In this document: piece after piece, positions 22,053 through 30,960 of the stretch
How the letters are laid out: each line of letters opens with the position of its first letter
Position numbering within the stretch: the first letter of the stretch is position 1
Source: Fusarium oxysporum f. sp. lycopersici 4287
Taxonomy: Eukaryota; Ascomycota; Sordariomycetes; Hypocreales; Nectriaceae
Length of the DNA stretch: 64,000 bases
Assembly (NCBI RefSeq): GCF_000149955.1
Contig: NC_030987.1
Location: 4,025,190 to 4,089,189, forward strand
Direction: 5' to 3'
Notes under the pieces: generated by a model
The model's input: the letters and a program-made list of their open reading frames with translations, nothing else
Told to the model about the DNA's origin: nothing
The model's database searches: none
Made by a program: the position numbers and the translations under genes

Positions 22053-24451
22053 ATGGAAGGCAAAAGTAGAGACTGCTCTTTTCTGCAGAGGAAGAGTATT
22101 CTGGCAATCATGGTTGGTTCAAGTCTCGTTGGCCTATTGGCTGTTGTTTTTCAGATATGTTTCGTCAAGGCGGTGGACGTAGACGTTGCTGTTTCTGCTT
22201 ACACCGGCGAAGTTGAGTCTGATTGGACTGCTGTTTACTACTCTAATCGGAATCCTCTATTGATTGGAAACGATGGCGGTCCTGATGAGGGAGGGTTTCA
22301 CGTCTATGATCTCAATTCAAAGACTCCGTTGAAAGAAGTCGCTGCGAAAACACCTGGACGCAGCAAGCTTGTCACCACTGTTTACAATGTCAACAAGAAG
22401 GATATCCTCGTCACTATCGCTCAGCCAGATTCTATCGTCCGTGTGTATGAGATGCCAAAGTTTGAGCAGATCAAGGATGCAGACTTTAAAGTTCTAGGAG
22501 ATTGGTCTGCGCTGTGCAGCTGGAAGAGTCCTGCTGGGAACGATTATGTCTACTTGTTTGGAAAAGGACAGGCAGCTCAACTACTCCTTCAGGAGACAAA
22601 GAAGTCATTTGAGTTTGTCCAGGTATGGTCCCTTCTAACAGAAACCGATAATGTTTGCTAACTTGCTAGATTCAAACTTTCCCTACTGACTTTGAAACAT
22701 CGGGATGTGCCGTTTCACGCTCCGAGTCTCGCATGTATATCTCTACAGATGACGACAAGAGCGTTTATGCATTTTCACTCAAAGAGTCTACAAAAGCACC
22801 CAAGATCACCAAGGTTGGCAAGGTAGAAGATGATGTGACTGGCTTGGCCGTGTACGTTCCCAAGAAGGGCTCAGACTACTTGTTTGTCGCTCAAACAGAC
22901 AAAATCACTGTCTACGATTCCTCTTTCAAGCTCAAGGGCACACTATCTTTGACCGGACAAAAAGACATTGAAGTGCAGGGTCTGAACATCTATCAAGGTG
23001 CTACGAGCAAGTATCCTGCTGGTGCTCTGACATACGCCATTGAGTCAGAGGACGTTAACGGTTTCGCCGTCTCATCTCTTGAGAACGCTTTGAAGAATCT
23101 CAAGATTGAGGCCAACACCAAGTACGACCCCAGAAAGGTCAAGACAGACACCAAGACTGAGCCCATTTGCAAGACTTGTGGAGGCAACGGTTACTGCATT
23201 AAGGATAAGAAGAATAAATGCGAGTGCTTTGCTGGTTTTGCTGGAAGTACCTGCAGCAGCTTCACATGCACCGACAAGTGTTCCGGTCATGGAAAGTGTG
23301 TTGGACCTAATGAATGCAAATGCGACAAGGGATGGGGTGGTCTTCACTGCTCGTTTCTTCTCGTTGAGCCAACCTATGAGACTGAATCTCGTCTTGGTGA
23401 TGGTGACGATCCCGCAATCTGGATCTCTCCTGATGGACCGGAAAAGTCTCGAATTGTCACGACGATGAAGTCTGGAAAAGAAGCTGGTCTTGGCGTTTTC
23501 GACTTGGCTGGTAATCTTCTTCAGTCTTTCACAGCTGGTGAACCTAATAACGTCGATATGATCTATGGTTTCAAGGCGGGCGATCGAAAGGTTGATTTGG
23601 CTTTTGCTGCTTGTCGAGCTGATGATACACTCTGGTATGTTACATCTGTTCTGTTGTGAGAAGTTAGCTGACAACCAAGTCTTTTCGAAATGCTGCCCAA
23701 CGGCACACTGACCAATATCCCCGGCGGCATTCATCCTGTTGTCGACGACTACAAGGTCTACGGCTCGTGCACCTACAAGTCACCCAAGACAGGAAAGCAA
23801 TATCTCTTCGTCAACGAGAAATCCGCACGATATCTCCAGTACGAACTCACTTCCACATCTAAAGGAGAACTCCAGACAAAGCTTGTCCGAGAGTTCCAAG
23901 GCGGTAGCGGAGGCCAAGTCGAGGGCTGTGTGACCGACGAGGAGAACGGCTGGATCTTCCTCGGCGAAGAACCCTCTGCCCTGTGGCGATACGATGCAGA
24001 GCCCGATTCAAAAGACAAGGGTGTGGTAGTCGGCAAAGTCGGCGATGGGAAACTCTACGGCGACGTTGAAGGCGTCACCCTCGTCTACGGCTCCAAGCCC
24101 ACGGAGGGTTTCATCCTAGTGTCATGTCAAGGCGTCAGCGCATACAACGTCTACCGCCGAGCTTCTCCTCACGAGTACGTTACCACCTTTACACTCGTAG
24201 AGTCATCAGACGGACAGATCGATCCCGTGTCCAACACAGATGGTATAACGGCCGTGGGAACGGCGCTGAACAAGGATTTCCCTCATGGTTTGGTGGTTGT
24301 GCATGATGATGCGAACCAACTGCCCAATGGCAAGACCAGTGCTGAGGCGAGCTTCAAGTTGGTCAGTCTTGAGAAGATACTGGGGTCCAAGGTGTTGGGG
24401 AAGAAGGGCTTGTTGGATCAGGTGGATAAGAACTGGGATCCTAGGAAGTGA
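22053..24451 (+). CDS. Secreted beta-propeller phytase (3-phytase-like) with EGF-like modules
   Basis: Three exons: 22053-22622, 22670-23634 and 23680-24451, 768 residues. The introns have donors GTATGG and GTATGT and acceptors GCTAG and CCAAG. A hydrophobic N-terminal segment (about residues 16-40) looks like a signal peptide or anchor; starting at the internal ATG 22110 would give a neater signal peptide. The first half is a propeller-like domain (WTAVYY, LLIGNDGG..GGFHVYDL). Two EGF-like cysteine modules follow at about residues 355-410 (CGGNGYC, CECFAGFAGSTC; CSGHGKC, CKCDKGWGGLHC). The second half is the beta-propeller phytase domain (DDPAIWISP, KSGKEAGLGVFDL, FEMLPNG, DDYKVYGSC, GCVTDEENGWIFLGEE, DVEGVTLVYG, NTDGITAVG, GLVVVHDD). 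The family hydrolyses phytate in a Ca2+-dependent way outside the cell. Confidence 0.9.
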
Positions 24452-25894
24452 AGAACACATAGAGCAGTTGGTGGACTTTGCCTAGTTGAAGTTGCGTCTC
24501 TTTGAGAGGTCAAAGTGCTATCACCCCTGAGTCTATTGAGGCCGATTTTGAGTCAACCGAGGACCTTCTCAGCGTCTCATAACAAAGAACGCAACACGGA
24601 CATTTACATGTGTTCTAATAAGGCTTTGATCGTCGCCGCAGAGGCTACTCATGTGCCTGTGATGTTGAGTGGTCACATAGGAGTGGCGTTTACAAGATGC
24701 GGGACAGTCTCGACACTCTTCCACCGTCAGTGCTTTTCCTATCTCTTCTAAGTCTCACATAAGTATCAAGAATATGAACTTTTGGATTCACTGCATTTGA
24801 TAGATAATTGGTTGCTGTCATGGGTGGACGCCGCAATGCTTGACACTGGCAGACGTGACCAGGATGTCAAGTACCTGCGTCGTCAGATATCAGCACAGAC
24901 ATTGTTGTTTTATTGACTGTGTGTAGATAATAAGCTATCACTGTGCTATCAATCTGTGAAAACTGCCGATGAACTTGTGATATCTTGAAGTTCGATATGT
25001 TGTAACTAATGAGATCACCCCTTAACCTGATATCACAGTCATCACATAACCACAGCAAATACAACTTAAACTAAACTTAGTATTTTTCTTTTTCGAACAC
25101 TTTCAAACTCTTTCAAAGCCACTTCTCAAAGGAAAAGTAGGTTTGTTTCATCTCTTCTCACCGTTTGTAGGCTACAACCGCCCCCTTACCCTTTTTGGGT
25201 GTCAATAGAACCTCACTAAGCACTGACAGATGTCAATAGCCAAATATCCCGCCAACTCGCATGAACCAACGTTTATCCCGCCCGCCAAGATTGATCTCCT
25301 CGTGCATTCGCGTCTGGCAAGTAAAAAGCGAGGTGAATGAGTTGGAATTGTCACATATCGTTAAGCTAAGAGTAGTTTAGATGATAGTCTACACAATGAC
25401 ATCTGAGAATAAGCCGCACAGCTACTCACACTCTCTTGGAGAAAGCTTTGATATCTTTTGCATACACCTCGTGGCTTATACCACCTTTGATCGTCTCGTG
25501 GGTCTATTAGGAATAGAAATCTCGCATTGACTGTTACTGTTCAAACCGAAGAGCGAAGGGGCTTATTGACCCCGCAAAGCGTCAATAGAGCTCAATAGAA
25601 GCCTTACAACACCACAACCAGAGCAAGTGTGTATATGCACGGGCAAATTCCCTTTCTCTCATAATGGCCAACTTCTCAATCTTTATCAAGAACATTGACC
25701 TCGAAATCTATAAAAAAACCACTCAATTCCATCATAAATACTCTCCTTTTTTTCTCTTCAGACTCGTTCCCATCGAAAGGATAACGATATCTCAAAAACC
25801 CTTTGATACACGACAACTCTTTTACGAGTACCACTCACTTTTTTAACAACCTTTACACTTCGAAACACTCACTACTGAGACACAACCTCCTGGG
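24452..25894. promoter_or_regulatory. Upstream region of the alpha-pheromone gene
   Basis: 1.44 kb without a supported gene. TGTTTCA at 25144-25150 is the complement of TGAAACA, the Ste12-type pheromone response element; one such heptamer in this length could be chance. The stretch 25820-25894 is the likely 5' leader. Confidence 0.4.
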
Positions 25895-27469
25895 ATGAAA
25901 TACTCCTTCGTTACTCTGGCCGCGGTGGCCGGAGCCGCACTCGCAGCGCCTCCGCCGTCCGCCATCGACAACTTTGGCCCAGATTTCTTCACCCCTTTCT
26001 GCAACCTCGACTACAAGGGCAAGCCATGCGAGGAGCTCGTTGGGAAGGGCGACAAGAATGCCGATGCCATCTGTAAGGCTGGCCGTGAGCACTTCTGCGG
26101 TCCTCAGAAGCGTGATGCCGTTCCTGAGCCTCAGCCCGACCCCGTCGCTGATCCGATGCCCTGGTGTACTTGGCGCGGACAGCCCTGTTGGAAGGAGAAG
26201 ATGAAGGCTAAGCGCGAGGCTATCCCCGAGCCTGTTGCAGCTCCTCAACCCGATCCCGTTGCCGACCCCATGCCTTGGTGCACTTGGCGCGGTCAACCTT
26301 GCTGGAAGGAAAAGATGGCTAAACGAGAGGCCATCGCCGAGCCAGTTGCTGCAGCCCAGCCGGATCCAGTTGCCGAGCCAATGCCGTGGTGCACTTGGCG
26401 TGGCCAGCCATGCTGGAAGGAAAAGATGAAGGCCAAGCGTGAGGCTGAAGCTATTCCCGAGCCCATCGCCGCTCCTCAACCTGATCCCGTTGCCGACCCC
26501 ATGCCCTGGTGTACCTGGCGTGGTCAGCCATGCTGGAAGGAGAAGATGGCCAAACGCGAGGCTATCCCTGAACCAGTTGCTGCTCCCCAACCCGACCCTG
26601 TCGCCGACCCCATGCCCTGGTGCACCTGGAGAGGTCAGCCTTGCTGGAAGGAGAAGATGAGAATGGCCAAGCGAGAGCCTGAGCCCGTTGCTGCCCCTCA
26701 ACCTGATCCTGTTGCTGAGCCTATGCCCTGGTGCACATGGCGCGGACAACCGTGCTGGAAGAAGACCAAGCGTGCCGCTGCCCCCGAACCCGCTCCCGAG
26801 GCTGAGAACGAACCTAGATGGTGCTTGTGGCGAGGTCAGCCGTGCTGGAAGAAGACCAAGCGTGATGCTACTCCTGAGCCTTGGTGCTTGTGGCGTGGCC
26901 AGCCCTGCTGGAAGGCTAAGCGCGACGCTGCTCCCGAGCCCTGGTGTATGTGGCGAGGACAGCCATGCTGGAAGGCTAAGCGTGATGCCGGTCAAGCTCT
27001 CTCCAACGCCCTCCACGCAACTCGATCTCTCGACACCCGATCCGCCGACGCACCCAGCACCGCTCATCTTCCCCGCGACGCCGCCCACAAGGCCAAGCGC
27101 TCCATCGTCGAGCTCGCCAACCTGATCGCCCTCTCTGCGCGTGGTAGTCCCGAGGAGTACTTCAAGAGCCTCGAGCTTGAAACCTTCTTCCCCGATGCTG
27201 CCCCCAACGCTACCGCCAAGCGCGATCTCAACACTCTTCAGGAGGATAAGCGCTGGTGCATGTGGCGAGGACAACCTTGCTGGAAGGCCAAGCGCGCTGC
27301 TGAGGCAGTTCTCGATGCCGTCGATGGCGATGATGGTGCTACTGGTCCTGGAGGTCCCGACTCTCACTACGATACTCGGGACTTTAAGTCTGAGAACTTT
27401 GCGGCTAAGCGAGATCTCATTGCCATCAAGGCAGCAGCTCGTAGCATTGCCGACATGTCCGAGGAATAA
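25895..27469 (+). CDS. ppg1: Alpha-factor-type mating pheromone precursor with ten decapeptide copies
   Basis: A single exon of 524 residues. Order: signal peptide (about residues 1-17, MKYSFVTLAAVAGAALA), a pro-region with four cysteines ending in a KR site, then ten pheromone copies. Six copies are WCTWRGQPCW, two have Leu and two have Met at position 3. Copies start at 26162, 26276, 26387, 26507, 26618, 26729, 26819, 26882, 26942 and 27254. Nearly every copy is preceded by KR (Kex2 site) and a spacer made only of X-Ala or X-Pro pairs (Ste13-type dipeptidyl aminopeptidase sites). Copy 10 follows KR directly. Between copies 9 and 10 lies a long stretch with further KR sites. The peptide is the secreted ligand of the Ste2-type receptor and in Fusarium also acts in chemotropism and cell-density sensing (known biology). 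WCTWRGQPCW is the form I know from F. oxysporum. Confidence 0.97.
   Translation: MKYSFVTLAAVAGAALAAPPPSAIDNFGPDFFTPFCNLDYKGKPCEELVGKGDKNADAICKAGREHFCGPQKRDAVPEPQPDPVADPMPWCTWRGQPCWKEKMKAKREAIPEPVAAPQPDPVADPMPWCTWRGQPCWKEKMAKREAIAEPVAAAQPDPVAEPMPWCTWRGQPCWKEKMKAKREAEAIPEPIAAPQPDPVADPMPWCTWRGQPCWKEKMAKREAIPEPVAAPQPDPVADPMPWCTWRGQPCWKEKMRMAKREPEPVAAPQPDPVAEPMPWCTWRGQPCWKKTKRAAAPEPAPEAENEPRWCLWRGQPCWKKTKRDATPEPWCLWRGQPCWKAKRDAAPEPWCMWRGQPCWKAKRDAGQALSNALHATRSLDTRSADAPSTAHLPRDAAHKAKRSIVELANLIALSARGSPEEYFKSLELETFFPDAAPNATAKRDLNTLQEDKRWCMWRGQPCWKAKRAAEAVLDAVDGDDGATGPGGPDSHYDTRDFKSENFAAKRDLIAIKAAARSIADMSEE
26162..27283 (+). repeat. Tandem coding repeat array (ten pheromone units)
   Basis: In-frame repeats with unit starts separated by 114, 111, 120, 111, 111, 90, 63, 60 and 312 bases. 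The first six units carry long spacers, units 7-9 have short ones, and unit 10 stands apart. Synonymous codon differences between units (TGGTGTACTTGGCGC against TGGTGCACCTGGAGA) show that the array is not a recent uniform expansion. Confidence 0.95.
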
Positions 27470-28853
27470 GTAAGTTCCACATCATATTCTCATATCGAGC
27501 AATCTTCTAACATCTTCAGGTGTCGATGACTTTGAATCCGATCGTTTGCTTTTACAGTACATAGGTGATATTTTCGTCACTCTTTTACCTACGAAAATTA
27601 GCAAAAAATACGCTCGAAGAAATAACAGAGACAAAATGAACAGATGGATATGGCCAGGCGGGGGGACGAGTTCCTCTTTTCTCTTCTCTGCAGCTTAATA
27701 TTGCTGTACTTTATTTCTGGATAACGGTAGTGGATGATTTGAGTCTGCTGCTTTTTTTTTTTTATGCGATTCTGCTTTTGGCATGAGTCGATAGGCATGG
27801 CTAGGATAGCTCGAAATAGTTCCTCGAATTCAACTGATTGTCTCAATATTCTTGATTCTTATGTTGTGTTGTGTAGCATAGCAAGCATAAGTCTTCGATA
27901 GCGACAAAGTGCAGAGTTTGACAGTCTTGACTGGACCTGGGAGCTCTGTGACAGCCAACCAACATTTGTCAGAAGGGTAGAGTGCAGATCTTCAGCCTCG
28001 TTGCCTTTGAACGAACAATATCAAGACATAACAAATCGTAGCGTCGTAAGTACAGTGCATTGTTGGATGCAGTGCCATCTGCAGCACGAGTAGATCTTAT
28101 GCTGATTGATCATTCTTCATCAACGTCATTACAGTCGAGCACTCTTGAACATTCACAGACCCTGACTCCCATCAGCAGGTCATTTATCACAAGTAGATAT
28201 TACATCAAAGTAAAAGTATGTACGTTCAATCATTGCGCTCCTCCCCATCGTCGAGGGAAGCACCGCACCCAAGATTGTTCGCTTTTCTCTCCATTCTGTG
28301 TTCCTCTGAATCGGTGGTCTTGGGCGCAGGTCTTTCGACGCACCTCGCATCAATTATATGTAGAGAAACATGAACGTGGTTTTTTGCGTTGTTCAATATT
28401 TGAATTGGAGAGAAGAGAGAAAGGAAACTGAAATAAAAATTCGAGATTTTTCTTTTTCTACGCGTCGTGAGGATGGTGGGGCCAATGCTTTGGTGCCTTG
28501 ATGCCTTGTGCGCAAGGCTGCCATTTGTAGGCTTGAGATACCCTGGAGACGAGAGAAGATGAAGGATAATGATCCCTAGTCATCTATGGAGTTACTGAAG
28601 ACTTGTCACAAATTCGAAAAACCACAAGAGCTCTGTACGACTTACTACGATGTTTATCAATATAAAGCTACCTTAAACTCAAGCTAAAACTGCTTCCCCA
28701 ATAGTTCTTTCCAATATCTTTTACACACCCACACCTTCCTCAGAGCTCCCACTCCACACTCCAACACGACGACAACAGCGGTCCTCTTTCATCTCTCAGC
28801 TTCCATCTTTCCTCTTCTCGGCTCCTCTCAAATGAACACCATTTTCGCCCAAG
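27470..28853. other. 3' flank of the pheromone gene and intergenic region
   Basis: Just after the pheromone stop codon, GTAAGT at 27471 and a CTAACATCTTCAG acceptor near 27507-27519 look like an intron in the 3' UTR. A T-rich run lies near 27750. The plus-strand frame at 28060-28431 has no protein signature. The interval 28700-28853 is pyrimidine-rich and is the probable promoter of the next gene. Confidence 0.45.
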
Positions 28854-30184
28854 ATGATGAGAAATTATCCCTTACCTCCTGGGGTACCAAATTTGAATAC
28901 ACCTCCATTACCACGATCCCATGTTGGACAACCTCGCAGGCTGCTGACCCCAGATCCACCCGAGTCTGTCACACTCACAACTGTGAAGGCGAACGGCACA
29001 TTTTTTCAAAAACTTCCCACCGAAATCCGCACGAGAATTCTGCACGTTGCCTTCGGTGACCGCACAATTCACGTGGATCTCATTTGTGGTTATCCAATCT
29101 TCTCCGACTCTAAGCGTCATGGCGGGCTTCGACAACTGCCATAGTATGGCACTACCTCTCTCCAGAACCGCCTTGTATATCCCGGCCCCCTTGTCATTGA
29201 CTTCAACAAGTTGGCTAGCTCTGATAAACAACCCGAAAAGGACTGGGCATGGCGAAGCTCCGTTTGCCATCGATTTCCGCCCTCTGGTATCATAGACTCG
29301 CGCGGACCAGGGTACGATCCTCAGCCATGCGACGATGAGTGTGTCTATGGATGGAACGGCCGAAATGGCTTCCACCCACAATGTGAGCACTGGCCTGGAG
29401 AAGGGCCAAAGAAGTGCTCCGTAGGCGCCACAGGCTGGCTACTTGCCTGTAAGCAAGCGTAGGTGCCCAGCTCTGTTTTTCATGGTATTCGCTGACACTA
29501 CAATCCAGTTATCGTGAAGGGATTCACGTGCTATACGCTTCCAACACCTTTCATACAACAAGCAAAGCGATGATTCTGAACATGCATAACTTCTTCCAAC
29601 AACAGCGACTCAATGCCATCACATCTGTCGAAATTATTTGGGAGTTCACACCATGGATCCTGCCAGACATCAGTGAGGACCTTAGAGTCGCTCCCCCGCT
29701 CAGTGATATCGAGACTTTTAGGCAGTTCCTCAAAGCCATTCCCGGCCTTTTCCTAAATATCAAGAAACTCTATGTTTCCCTACAAGGAGACATGATCCCC
29801 AAGTCGCGTGGACAAAACAGCGAGTATCAATACTCGACCAAGGAGCGGATCGAACTTGTGGAGAAAAACATTATCTGGAAGGTCGACGAAATGGTGCCTT
29901 ACCTCAAGCCCCATGTCGACTTCTCGATCGCCTATCCTACAAGTACGTATGCTGTACAAAGAAGTCTTGCTCTTCGACAGGGCTGGATAGTGAAGCAGAG
30001 GCAAGAGACTGGTGAGGTGGAGCGACACTGGAGGCCATTGGTGAAATGCAAACCTCGAACCGGCTACTGGGTCTGCCTGGGTGATAAGGATGTGAGAAGA
30101 CAGAGGGCGAGGGGCGTCATTGGGCATCAGCATATGCCAGCGCGTGTCTCTGAAAAGAAGTACGATGTTTTCTTTCGATCTTAG
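28854..30184 (+). pseudogene. DUF7730-like protein gene interrupted by an in-frame stop
   Basis: The frame opens at 28854, runs to a TAG at 29142-29144, and continues in the same frame through 29458. A normal intron (donor GTAGGT, branch GCTGAC, acceptor CCAG) leads to 29509-30184. The translated parts on both sides of the stop fit one family of fungal proteins of unknown function: FFQKLPTEIRTRILHVAFGD..TIHVDL before it, then WRSSVCHRFPP, CEHWPGEGP..CSVGATGWLLACKQA, YREGIHVLYASNTFH and TSVEIIWEFTPW. Removing the stop by splicing would need a poor donor (GTGGAT at 29073, with acceptor CATAG at 29144) and would delete family-conserved residues. Either the copy is inactivated, the base is a sequencing error, or an unusual intron is used. 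This family is present in many copies in Fusarium genomes. The function is unknown. Confidence 0.65.
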
Positions 30185-30960
30185 GACTCGGGTAGTGTAT
30201 TGAGTGTATGGCAATTTGGAAGGAATATGGTTTGGGTTTGGGGAATCTTCGTCGCTTATATGCCAAAAGTCTCACAATGCAGGACTGCTGCGTCTCATCT
30301 CATGTAAATAAATATTAGTGTATTTTTTCATTGCTAAGTTTATGAAAAATAAATAAAGATTAGGAAGCTAAATTCGCGATAATGTAAGGCGTTCTCAGAC
30401 TTTTAGAATCTAAGCAAATAATACGACAAGGCCAACCAAAACCCCAAGAGCTTGGACTGGTGACAATTTGTGGCGAAGCTCTTGTGGTATCCACAGAGAG
30501 ACACGATGCAGCAAATAACGGCTCATTAAAGCTGTGCCAACTCGGCTTCAGATGCCGTGAATATTGGCACATCCATGTCTTGGACTTTTGGTGAAGAGCT
30601 GACCTGGCTAGTCGCTTGGTAGTGAGGTTATGCTTGGCGCCTCATTCTTGGTGTTTGATGCGGAGAATTCAAGCAAGTGAGAAAAGCCAAGACGTGACAT
30701 TCTACGATCGTGGCAGTGCATCCCATCATCTTTATATCGATTCTTGATTTAAACCATGATGAGTGACTCCATGCGACATATAATTCTTGTTTCTTTTCAC
30801 TGTTGGCCTTGAATGATCTGATTACATACTCACCTCTACTCTACATCTCAATCATTCCAGCTCAGCTCAGCTCAGCTACAGCTATAGCTAGAAGCTCCCC
30901 CTCAGCTGCCCCTCACCTCATCTCATCTCACTTCACTCCTCCATCTTCACAACGTACGTC
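30185..30960. promoter_or_regulatory. Promoter region of the phospholipase C gene
   Basis: No supported reading frame. The leader close to the start contains a short tandem array of AGCTC units near 30857-30880, followed by CT-rich sequence running to the ATG. Confidence 0.5.

Noticed and set aside
25853..27367. 504-codon open frame antisense to the pheromone precursor
   Set aside because: It is a mirror of the repeated coding array: its internal repeats are the antisense of the WCTWRGQPCW units. It has no domain and covers exactly the repeats. The sense frame has a signal peptide and processing sites.
29073..29144. 72-base intron that would remove the stop in the DUF7730-like gene
   Set aside because: The donor GTGGAT is poor, and splicing would delete the VDL-containing segment that belongs to the family's conserved opening.
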